From: Maribellus comscasis
GTDB taxonomy: Bacteria > Bacteroidota > Bacteroidia > Bacteroidales > Prolixibacteraceae
Direction: 5' to 3'
Length of the DNA: 64,000 nucleotides
NCBI RefSeq assembly: GCF_009762775.1
Contig: NZ_CP046401.1
Location: forward strand, 5,778,001-5,842,000
The translations under genes and the position numbers were made by a program. Shown here one piece after another: positions 25,348 to 35,000 of this stretch (its first letter is position 1; the number at the start of each line of letters is the position of its first letter). Below the pieces are notes generated by a model, which ran no database searches, had not been told where the DNA came from, and worked only from the letters and a program-made list of their open reading frames with translations.

Positions 25348-27294
25348 TCAGACTGTCAATAAATAATCAAATAAACTGTCGTTGGATGATAGTAAGAGTT
25401 TCTTTTTCAGGCGGTATTTTGCTTTCTGAACAGTGTCGGCTGAGATATATAAAAGCAGGGCAATTTCTTTGTTGCTTAGATTCATAATGAGGTATGAACA
25501 AAGTCGTAGTTCGTTTTTGGTAAGGTTAGGGTGTTTCTTTTTCAGATTTCTAAAGTAGTTTGGATGGACTTCCTCAAAGTAAAGACTAAAATTGTCCCAG
25601 TCAGAATCCGGGTCCATCTGTTTTTCGATATCCCTTCGCAACTTGTCGAGTGTTTCAGAGTTATTATGCTGAACTTTGAGTCTGTCGATATTGTCGAGAA
25701 ATGCACGCATACTTTCGCTTTTTTTGATGGCATAGGCAGCAGCAGTCGTCAGTTCCCTGTTTTTATGGTCGATTTCTTTTTGCATCGCCTTGATCTCGCT
25801 CTGCCGGGTAAGCTCGTTGGCTTCAAGTTCCGATTTTAGTAACTGCTTTTCTGATTCTTTTTGTTTGTTCTCAGCAAGTAAGCGTTCGTTTTGGAGCACT
25901 TTTAGTTCCAATTGCATTTTGAACATATCTTCTTTCTGGCGGTGTATAAGCTTGTTCTTTTTATTGGTTTGAATTCCCTGTAAGATAAGGGAAACAAGTA
26001 TCAGCGCAACCAGGCCAAGTAAAACGATAACAATATTTTTGTTCTTCTGGTTTTTTTTGTTCAGCTGGTCTTTGTATTCCAGTTTTTCAATCTTTCGTTT
26101 TTGATTTTCAATATCATTGAGGATTGTAAGGTCAGCTATATATTGTCGGTTTTTATCGTTGGCAATACTGTCTTTGTATTTATTCGCTTCCATAAAATAG
26201 CTTAGTGCTTTTTTATAGTTGCTCCTTTGTTGTTCCAGTTCCGACAACATATTATAGCTTTTTAGAAGAGCAGCTTTATATCCTATACGTTTAGATATGG
26301 CAATCGCGTACTGAAAGAAAATATTTGCACTGTCGTTTTGATGTTGGGTTAGGTGGTACCATCCCAAATTGGTATAGGAGTTTACGATATAAGTACTGTC
26401 TCCGGCTTGTTTTGCCATTTTTAGGGCAGGAACAAACAAGTTATAAGCCTTATCGTATTCATTTTGATGCATCGAGATGTTCCCCAGGCTGTTGTAACAA
26501 ATAGCCTTGCCTAAAACAGAATTCAGCTGTTGGTTATATTCTAAGGATCTGTTATGATAAAATATCGCCGATTCGTAATCGCCCAATAATCCGTAAGTTT
26601 TGCCGATATTGTGGTTGTCGATTGCCATCCCCAGCAAACTGCCAAGCTGTTCCTCGTATTGGAGAGAGCTTTTGTAATACTCAATTGCTGATTCATACTG
26701 CTCCAACATGCGGAAAAGGCCGCCAATTCCTTCGTTGGATATGGCCATACTTTTAAGCATGTATTCGTCGGTATTATTACTTTCCTGTGCTGTTTTCAGT
26801 GCACGCATGTAATATTCCAGGGCAGTTTTTACAGCCGACATTCGGCGGTACACCACCCCCATCATATTTAAGGATAAGGCTTCGAGATAATCATTTTTTG
26901 ACCTCAAAGCCGCGTCAAAAGCCTTTTGATGATATTGTATGGCTTTTGAATAATCACTATTATTGAGTTTGTTTTTACCCAACATATTGAGTACAAATGA
27001 TTCAGCTTCGGAATTTTTGTTGGCTTTGCTGTATTCCCAATACGTCAACAGACGACTGGTGTCTTTGATGATACTTTTTAAAAATTTGTCAGGATCATAT
27101 ATATTTATTGAATTGTTGATGACCCGGTTGTTCAGACTATCAATCCAGTTTGCCACGTTTTTATTGTCTGCATTTGTTTTAGTCTGTTCATTCCCCTGAC
27201 CAGCATTTTTTTCCGGATTTTCAGGGTTGGCACGGCTAATGTAGGTTACTGCAATACAGCAGAGAATCAGAAAAAATCTAAGAGACAGCGTCAT
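25348..27294 (-). CDS. TPR-repeat membrane regulator with C-terminal LuxR-like HTH
   Basis: 648 residues. A signal peptide (MTLSLRFFLILCCIAVTYISRA) is followed by about eight TPR-type helical hairpins (YSKAIQYHQKAFDAALRSKNDY, YESAIEYYKSSLQYEEQLG, YESAIFYHNRSLEYNQQLN and similar). Then come one transmembrane helix (IVIVLLGLVALILVSLILQG), a long charged coiled coil, and a C-terminal winged/LuxR-like HTH (LTKNELRLCSYLIMNLSNKEIALLLYISADTVQKAKYRLKKKL). Known family in Bacteroidota: periplasmic TPRs sense a partner, and the cytoplasmic HTH binds DNA. The gene is isolated; its target is unknown. Confidence 0.85.
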   Translation of the reverse strand: MTLSLRFFLILCCIAVTYISRANPENPEKNAGQGNEQTKTNADNKNVANWIDSLNNRVINNSINIYDPDKFLKSIIKDTSRLLTYWEYSKANKNSEAESFVLNMLGKNKLNNSDYSKAIQYHQKAFDAALRSKNDYLEALSLNMMGVVYRRMSAVKTALEYYMRALKTAQESNNTDEYMLKSMAISNEGIGGLFRMLEQYESAIEYYKSSLQYEEQLGSLLGMAIDNHNIGKTYGLLGDYESAIFYHNRSLEYNQQLNSVLGKAICYNSLGNISMHQNEYDKAYNLFVPALKMAKQAGDSTYIVNSYTNLGWYHLTQHQNDSANIFFQYAIAISKRIGYKAALLKSYNMLSELEQQRSNYKKALSYFMEANKYKDSIANDKNRQYIADLTILNDIENQKRKIEKLEYKDQLNKKNQKNKNIVIVLLGLVALILVSLILQGIQTNKKNKLIHRQKEDMFKMQLELKVLQNERLLAENKQKESEKQLLKSELEANELTRQSEIKAMQKEIDHKNRELTTAAAYAIKKSESMRAFLDNIDRLKVQHNNSETLDKLRRDIEKQMDPDSDWDNFSLYFEEVHPNYFRNLKKKHPNLTKNELRLCSYLIMNLSNKEIALLLYISADTVQKAKYRLKKKLLLSSNDSLFDYLLTV

Positions 27295-27705
27295 TCATAA
27301 ATGGTTTTACCCGCAAGTTATGAAAATGTTCAATAGAAGCCAATACTTTAACTGAACAGATGTTAGTTTTAGTAGTGAGACACAAATAGAATTCCGGCTG
27401 GTTGATTGAGGGCATAAATCAATACGTTAACATAAAAACAAGCTAAGGTTGTGTTTTATTAAAGTTTTTCCTTGCTTGCAGCAATCTTCCACACATCCAC
27501 CGCAGAATAGGTTTATACCTATACTCTGACCTTTACGGGATGTTTTTGTTATCACGTAGCCTTTTTTCAACGAAAGAATAACTTAACTCGCCCCTGTCCT
27601 TTGGTTAAAGGTTTTTGAATTGTTTGAGAAAATGTAAGGTCACCCGGTCGGATATTCCGATTCCATTTATATAAAAATAAACAGAATCGGAATTGTATTT
27701 TTATC
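27295..27705. other. Intergenic region between the TPR regulator and the giant-ORF pair
   Basis: About 410 bp without a gene I can support. It should hold the promoter of the TPR regulator. The only clear structure is the inverted repeat at 27654-27693. Confidence 0.5.
27654..27693 (-). terminator. Inverted repeat after the 1445-aa ORF
   Basis: ATTCCGATTC and GAATCGGAAT form a perfect 10-bp stem with a 20-nt AT-rich loop, 13 bp past the stop of the 1445-aa gene. There is no T-run on the minus-strand side, so it may act as an RNA-stabilising hairpin rather than a strong intrinsic terminator. Confidence 0.45.
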
Positions 27706-30700
27706 TCAGCAATCGGTGCAGCAAACATCAGGTACTTTCGTTAGCCGGGATGTTCGCAAAATACGGTGGTGTCCCAATTCATCACTCACCGGACTCGGTT
27801 TTTGCTGAACATCAACAGCAGTGAATGTTGCTGAACGTGCGCTAAACCTTTTTGTAAATTCACGACTGAATGTTGCTTTCTGTTCTTCGCTTAACAGGTT
27901 TGCTGTTGTTTGGGCAACCTGTGGCTGGTTTAATCCTGAAATGTGTTCAAAGATGTTATTGATTTGTGGCAGCGTTTCAACCACAACCACACTTAGCGAA
28001 GCATCTTTTGGCAATCCAAAAATGGAAAGAAACTGTGTAACTTCCTTATTTGTCCAGACTGTAGTTCCGTACTTCGTAGAGCTTTTGTTTTTTCTGGTAA
28101 AATCAACAAGTTTAATGACGTTGTTGACCGGCGCAACAGAAGTTTGACCTTTTTGCGTTTTTAAGGTTATCTTACTGAGTAATTGAAGTTCCTCCTTGCT
28201 ATACTTTTGAAGAGTATTTTCATCTTTTTCATTTTCCACCTGAATTCTCCAGTCAAGCGGACGGTCATCCAGCAGAATGTTCCGGTAATCGTTGTTGTCT
28301 GCCTGCTTTACCTGTGCGTACAACAATGCCCATAATTCAGTTCTTGGCGGATCGGCAGTTACGTTTTTCCCTTTATGAACAGCCACGGCATAGGGAGCCG
28401 TTACCCAAAGTTTGTCTTTGTCGCGGTTGGGCATACATGTGAGTGCCGGAGCTGGGTGTTGAATGCCCTGCGATTTCAGTCTTCTGCCAAAACGCCCCTG
28501 GGCTGTTGTCCACACTTTTTCCGGTTCCTGACCAGGAGCGACTGCAGGCCGTTCAAAATGTCCAACCCTGAATTCGTAGGTGAAAAATCCAAACATCTCA
28601 TCGCTGTTTGCATGTAATCCCGGAGGTAAGGGCAGAATATAATGTTTATCACTTGATGTACTTTTAACCATCGCTTGCATGGCATTCAATCCTGCCAGAT
28701 CATTGGATGATGAAGGAGAAATAATACGTATCAGCTCCGGATCAATGGGTAAGGGCGGTTCCTGCTGACCAACAAAAAGCGAAGGACGATTATTACTTAT
28801 CAACTGGTCGGGTGAATTGACCAGAACCCGGCCAAAATACGTATCCTGAGGATCGTCTACCGGATCAGCAAATTCAATCCAGAGAAAACGTTTACGTGAT
28901 TCGGAGTTCTGATATTTTTCATCACGTACATAAGGAGAAAGTGCAAATCCGGCTGAAACAATTTTGGGAACCTGGGCCGGCGGAGTCGTAATTGGCAAGG
29001 TCATTTCCACAGCTACAGGTTCATCCCGTTCTGCAGCATGATCTGCTTTAAATCTGGGTTCAAGCGTGTAAGCAACATCGATGGTATCAGGAAATGGATT
29101 TGTTGCCTGCGGATCTTTCTTGGGTTCCACCGCGTCAATAAATACAATTTGCGTGGAATTTCGTTGCGGATTATCCAGCGATTCAAAGGAGGCTGTCCGT
29201 ATCATTTTTATACGTCCGATTTCAGCATCCTCTTCTTCGGGTTGATTATCGTGGGTAAAACCTTTTGTCCGTTTAACAATAAAACTATCTGTTTCAAGTG
29301 CATTCCACATCCAGTCTCTGTCTAATTCAAAATTAATACAGCAAACCCAGTGGTTAAATAAATCAGACTTTGATGCAAATGTAATTGACGATCCATCCGG
29401 AGCTAATGTGTGACGTATACGACTTGAACACCCAAATACAACACGTTTTCCTTTGGGGGCGTTGAGGGTCAGACCACTGCTTTCCAGATTCAGTTGATCC
29501 GCCAGTTGTTTTACATTGGTATTTTGAGTCACATTCTCACTTCCAAAAAACAAAGTAGTTAACCGGCCATCAAAAACAGTAGAAGTGTCCGGTCGCATAT
29601 ACAAGGCCTGTACATTCGGTACTCCCGGAGTAAGCGCCAGCAATCCGGTCTCATCGGTCGATGGTTTGTATAATTCCACGCTAAATGGTTCTCCATATCT
29701 AACATCCATTGTTTTGTCTGCTGCATCAATGACGCCGTAGTATGCGCTGGTGTCGTTATCATCGGCTTTGTCTTCACAAACTGCACGAATTGTAAGACGA
29801 ACGGTTCGGGCTGTAGGTAGGACCAGTTGAGGAAGATTATCAATATCATCCGTTAGGCCTAAATCCTGTACCAGATTAATTTCAGCGCCCACATTTAATA
29901 CTTTGTCAGGTCCTTCAATATCCTTGTATTCAATAGGAATATTTAAAGTCGCCTCATAATTATCATCGTTGCCATCGATATCCGGGAAAAATCGCCGCGT
30001 AGTGTATAAATGTACGTAATCATCTTTTCCGTTTACGCTGCTTAGTTTATCGAGTTTTAAGGTTTCTATTTCAACAGTGATTTCCACCTGGTTAACATCC
30101 GGGTCGGCAATTCCCAAACCAACCCGGTGTTCTGCATTGTGGCTATGGTTGGCATTGTCGACATCCAGACTCATATTTGACTGGTTTAGCAGACGCTGGA
30201 TCGGGTCGTTGTATTTATCGGTGTATACAACAGCCGGATACCCGAGTTTGGGTCTTCTGATGTTTAGTTCATTTAATTCCGACGGACCATCAGTGCCTAT
30301 GACCGGATGCAACTCACCGGGTTGTGCCGTTGGAACGACTTCTATCTCCTGTATTCGTGGCTGAATGGGAGCGATGTACCTTTTAAACAAACAAGTGGCA
30401 ATATCAGATGGAGACTCATTCACCGGATTCAGATCAATGGCCGGAGTACCTCCGCTGAGATCCTGCATGCGAATTCTGAACTGGAAAGTCCTTCCGTAAC
30501 GAAGCTGAGCACTAATTGGCCCCGGATTGTATAATTGGTTGAGGTTGTTTTTTGCAGCTCCGGACACACCCGTTCCGGTAGTTGCCGGATTTCCGTCTTT
30601 ATCTGTTGCTGGCTGGCCTTCAGGGTCAGCATCCAGATTTGGATTGGTGGTCTGATATACTGTGGCTGCGTCGTTATCAGGTAAAACCATACTATGCCCG

Positions 30701-32043
30701 TTCCAGTTGGCGAAATACATCGGAAGCCAGTAAGGCTGCATTACCCCGGTAACCTGCTCTGTGCCGTCCAACTGCTGGGGATAAACCTGGTAAGGCAGAT
30801 TACCGTGAAAACTGTCTAACTGGATAAAATCATTATTTATATTGGGGTTCTTTGATAAAGTAAGCGGTTGTTTACTGTCAACCCAATTTAATGATTCCCA
30901 TGCATTTTCCGGGTCGCCGGCTTCTGCCATTTCGCGTACATCAATAACATAACCGTTTACTCCAATCGGGGCATCCAGTCTTTTTTCAGGACTTGCCACC
31001 GATGGATCGATGCTTAACTGACGCATATACCAGTTAAGAATTTGTACGTCGTTCCATCCCAGGTTAATACCCGTGTCTTTTACCGGGTAGGAGCCGTCGG
31101 CTTCCTCAACCAAAGGATCGCGGTGTGGTGGTTGATGACAGTGTACAATTTTAGCAAATCCGTCATCAAACTCTGCCGTTTCAATAAACAGTTTGTCGTA
31201 ATTTCCGTCGTGAACGTTTACAACCGGATACAGCAACGATGCAAATACATGTCGTGGTTCACCCGGAGTTAAAGCCGGAATTCGGGCGGCATATTTTTTA
31301 ATAAATGTATCATCAGCTGCCTGCTGAGGACTAAAAGAACTTCCCCCGGCCAGATCGATGTACAAAAAGCCACCATCAGGGAAAGTATCCGCTTCAACGG
31401 GAATACTGGCAGAATATATAAATCCGGCGGCTCTGGCTAACAGGGGTTGTCTCAGGATGTGTGCAAATACTTTTCCCCAGCTTATGATATTGCTGCTTCT
31501 TTTAAAACCTTCATAAAACTTTGCGGCTTTTACCGCACAGTGATACTGATCGCCGGTAAATGCGTTTTTGTTTCCGACAGGTTTATTTCCTGTAGCTCTC
31601 AGAAACGATTTTGGGATGTGTTTATATACACTAACCTGCGCCGGTCTTGCTTTTTGAAATTGTCGTTCAGCCGGAATATTTTGCAGGTTAATATTGGAAT
31701 TCACCATGCCAAGATTAAAGATTTGCAGGTGATTTGGATTTGCCATTGCTTCAAATATTTCCCGCGGATTTCCGGGCGAAGTTGTTGTTAACTGAATTGC
31801 TTCGCTGAGCGGCTTGGGTTGGGGTAAGGGATTAACTCCAAAACCCTGTATTAGCTGAGCTCCGAAAGAAAAGTTCGCATCGGCGAACGCTGCTGTAGCA
31901 TCCGGAATCTGTGGCTCTTCCCCGACAATAATCGGGTTAAGCGGATTGTGGTCGCGCGGGATGACCACTATATTTACCTGAAGTTCATTCCCGTCAAAAA
32001 ATTGCGGAAATGTCATTATTGATAATCTTTGATTTGGATTCAT
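27706..32043 (-). CDS. Giant protein of unknown function (1445 aa)
   Basis: I do not recognise this family. The protein has no signal peptide, no transmembrane segment and no T9SS sorting domain. It starts MNPNQRLSIMTFPQFFDGNEL and appears beta-rich throughout, with many Pro/Asp/Asn loops. Recognisable landmarks are FADANFSFGAQLI near residue 50, a Trp/Tyr-rich central part (ILNWYMRQL, NWNGHSM), HSHNAEHRVGLGI near residue 640, RFLWIEFADPVDDPQDTYFGRVLV near 1110, FFTYEFRVGH near 1190 and LWALLYAQVKQADNNDYRNILLD near 1270. The C-terminus is Cys-rich (VCCTDC). It begins 11 bp after the stop of the 1822-aa ORF, so the two are co-transcribed and probably work together. Confidence 0.9.
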   Translation of the reverse strand: MNPNQRLSIMTFPQFFDGNELQVNIVVIPRDHNPLNPIIVGEEPQIPDATAAFADANFSFGAQLIQGFGVNPLPQPKPLSEAIQLTTTSPGNPREIFEAMANPNHLQIFNLGMVNSNINLQNIPAERQFQKARPAQVSVYKHIPKSFLRATGNKPVGNKNAFTGDQYHCAVKAAKFYEGFKRSSNIISWGKVFAHILRQPLLARAAGFIYSASIPVEADTFPDGGFLYIDLAGGSSFSPQQAADDTFIKKYAARIPALTPGEPRHVFASLLYPVVNVHDGNYDKLFIETAEFDDGFAKIVHCHQPPHRDPLVEEADGSYPVKDTGINLGWNDVQILNWYMRQLSIDPSVASPEKRLDAPIGVNGYVIDVREMAEAGDPENAWESLNWVDSKQPLTLSKNPNINNDFIQLDSFHGNLPYQVYPQQLDGTEQVTGVMQPYWLPMYFANWNGHSMVLPDNDAATVYQTTNPNLDADPEGQPATDKDGNPATTGTGVSGAAKNNLNQLYNPGPISAQLRYGRTFQFRIRMQDLSGGTPAIDLNPVNESPSDIATCLFKRYIAPIQPRIQEIEVVPTAQPGELHPVIGTDGPSELNELNIRRPKLGYPAVVYTDKYNDPIQRLLNQSNMSLDVDNANHSHNAEHRVGLGIADPDVNQVEITVEIETLKLDKLSSVNGKDDYVHLYTTRRFFPDIDGNDDNYEATLNIPIEYKDIEGPDKVLNVGAEINLVQDLGLTDDIDNLPQLVLPTARTVRLTIRAVCEDKADDNDTSAYYGVIDAADKTMDVRYGEPFSVELYKPSTDETGLLALTPGVPNVQALYMRPDTSTVFDGRLTTLFFGSENVTQNTNVKQLADQLNLESSGLTLNAPKGKRVVFGCSSRIRHTLAPDGSSITFASKSDLFNHWVCCINFELDRDWMWNALETDSFIVKRTKGFTHDNQPEEEDAEIGRIKMIRTASFESLDNPQRNSTQIVFIDAVEPKKDPQATNPFPDTIDVAYTLEPRFKADHAAERDEPVAVEMTLPITTPPAQVPKIVSAGFALSPYVRDEKYQNSESRKRFLWIEFADPVDDPQDTYFGRVLVNSPDQLISNNRPSLFVGQQEPPLPIDPELIRIISPSSSNDLAGLNAMQAMVKSTSSDKHYILPLPPGLHANSDEMFGFFTYEFRVGHFERPAVAPGQEPEKVWTTAQGRFGRRLKSQGIQHPAPALTCMPNRDKDKLWVTAPYAVAVHKGKNVTADPPRTELWALLYAQVKQADNNDYRNILLDDRPLDWRIQVENEKDENTLQKYSKEELQLLSKITLKTQKGQTSVAPVNNVIKLVDFTRKNKSSTKYGTTVWTNKEVTQFLSIFGLPKDASLSVVVVETLPQINNIFEHISGLNQPQVAQTTANLLSEEQKATFSREFTKRFSARSATFTAVDVQQKPSPVSDELGHHRILRTSRLTKVPDVCCTDC

Positions 32044-32054
32044 AATTGTTGTTT

Positions 32055-35000
32055 TTAGGCTATCTGACGTTGCTCCTGCCAGGATTCTGTGAAACTAATG
32101 TTAATGATAAATGCAATGCTGATGTCGAGTCCGAAAGTGACTTGACACTGAAGGTCTGTTCTGGAACCACCGCTACCGAGAGCCTTTTTGGAATAGGTAC
32201 CTTTGGCTTCAATCCGTATGGTAATGGAAACAATACCGCCTAAAATTTCTGCATGTCCTTCAAATAACATAAAAGCTGAAACCTGCACGATGCCCGAGGC
32301 AATAAAAATTTCGGCGCCAACTACAAACAATATACTTACATTACCTGCAACCGGAAGACCCACTACGATTTGTGCGCCAAATCCAAACTTCATCCGAAGC
32401 GACGGGCCAATTTTGGTATCTGCCGCAATATCAACATTTGCCTGACCGATGGCATAAACTGTAGCTGCCGAAACCGAAACACACATAACTGATAAACGGG
32501 CATAAAAACCTAAAACCCCGCCTGCACTGGGCAACAGTTCATTGGCATCGGTAGTTACTTTTAGCGCAGCATTAAAGTATGCTCCTATTTTTAACCCTGC
32601 CTCAAGTTTGAAAGGTGTATTGGGATCGTTGTACACAGCATCAGGAACAGGAAAACGTATAACAGGTATTTCCTTTGAGGCTTCAAATTTGTATTCCCAG
32701 CTACCGGCTTTATTACTCATGGCCAGTTTTAATCCATTCTGTACAGCTTCGCCATAATCGCCTTCCTGAAGACTCTGTAAAATTTCCAGCAGGTCAACCA
32801 ATGGATCCAGTTCGGGAGCAAACTCCAAATCCGGTTTCGGGTAAGTTGCTTCTTTTCCGTTTTCCGAATCCCAGTTGCCCCGGATTGTCATCAGCCTTTT
32901 TATTCCGGCCAGGTCAATTACCAGACCGATATTGTTCATTTTACCTTTCCAGCTCTCGGCTACGGAGTTAATATCAAAATCCAACTCTCCTGATTGTTCA
33001 ACATTTCCGTTTTTATCTTTTTTGTCGTATTCAATATAAATTCTGAAGTTTCCGTCGCCAACGTCAATTAATTCAAACTCGGTGGGTAAATCAAACGCGT
33101 CTTCCGGATTATGCAATAACTGAAGTCCCTGTTGTTTGACATTGTTAATGGTATCCTGGATATCCATTAATTCAAAAACGTCTTTCCCAAGATCTTGCAG
33201 ATTGCTGATGTTAAACGGGAAATTTCCTCCCTTTTTCATCAGGATGGCTTCTCCCAAAACATCTCCGGCAAAATTTTCTGCTTCACCAATATTTGGGAAT
33301 ATTCCTTTGGTGTTGACAATACGAAAAGCGTCAACAAAAAGAGGAGGCGTTTTACTGAGTAATTTTTTTGTATTCTTTTTAAAAGAAGGTGTCAGGAATA
33401 ACGCTTTCTGGGTGTCGGTACTTTGTAAAAGTCCGTAATTTATGGTATTGCTCACAGGTTGGCGAAGTAGCTCTGCTGGTTCAGCCATTCGAGTTAAGAC
33501 TTTTGTGACTGGTGTGGCCGGATCAATTTTAACCGTATTTCCATTTTTTACAATTTTCCCTTCTCGAATCACAGGAATACTTAAATTTTCCGGTACCGGG
33601 CTGACATCTCCGTTTGCTCTTTCATGTTTCACCATGCTCCAGCTTCCTTCTTTGGGTAACAATACATTCCCTCTTCCTGCCACACAGAATGTCGGGTCTG
33701 TACCATTGCCTGCAAAAGAATTATTAAAATCAAAACGACTTAAACGCATCTTTTGAGTGCTGTCCACCAGGTTGACTTCACAATCGATAGAGCCGCCAAT
33801 AGTACCCTGACGGGTTATCAGGAGACGCAAAGCAGTATTATTAAGCGGAAATCCCTTCGGGCCAAGCTGAACAAAACCCAAAATTCTTTTGGATGGTACA
33901 ACTTTTTTATCACCGTCGGAGGTCGGTTTTGTGACCATTCCCGACACCACGCCTTCCACGTCAACGTCGGCATCAAAATAAACCGGTTGAAGTTCGATGT
34001 CGTAATTTTTGGGTGTATTTATTTCCACACCTAGCTGGTCAACCGATTTGTCGAATGTCACATTTTCATTAAAAGGCTCTACTTCATTGGTTTCAATAAT
34101 GTTGCTTATGTTATATAATGCTTTTACAAGCCCGGGATGAATTTCAAATTCAGCAAACTGTTCTTTCGAAATAAGTTGCGGCTCCGGATTTTCAGGTGTG
34201 CCTCCCGGGAAATTGGGATTGTTTTCATAGGTAAAATATCTGAAATCAAATTTACCGTCGCTTTCAGCTCTCCATCCGCTGTCGAAACGATATACATAAC
34301 CACTGTTTACACGGAAAAGCGTGATGGTTCGCACCACTTTTATGGCCCAGGGATACAAGATACTTTTTACCTGAATTATCTCGTGAGAACAGCGGCCAAC
34401 AAACACATCAAATTTGGCCTGGCTCGTTTCGGCAATGGCTGCTTTTGTATTTAGCCAGTTACTAAACATACTTGCGCCGTAACCACTTAAATCCATGCGC
34501 GTTACAGGGACGCCACGTTGTTTAAACAATTCAAACGGATAATTGGTGTCGTAAAAAAACTCGCGGTTAAAAATACTTGTGACACTGCCACCAAGTGTAC
34601 TGTTTCCGGTTTCGTTTCCTGCAAAATCAAGAATGTTATTGATTTGAACCGTAGTTCCCATAAACATTTTGCTGTCGCCTTCACGCAGCGGTATTCCGGC
34701 ATCCATTTTTAGTTGAAGACCGGAATGTATCTCGTTATCGAAAGATACCTTTAATTTGTTTAAGTCGCCGCCATCCCGCGGGACATTGTTGTACACATAT
34801 TTTTCGCTTAAAAGAGCGACTGATTTCATTCCAAAAGGAAGGGTGAAAAAAGAAAAGGCTTTAAAATCACTTTCTGTATCACGCTTGTTAACTAAAAAAC
34901 TGGTTACCGGCAGAGGTGCCAGTGTTACTTTTTCACCGCTGTTGTTCAAAATACGGGTTGGTCCTCCATCGTTTGGATAGTAGTTAAAGCCACCGGCCGG

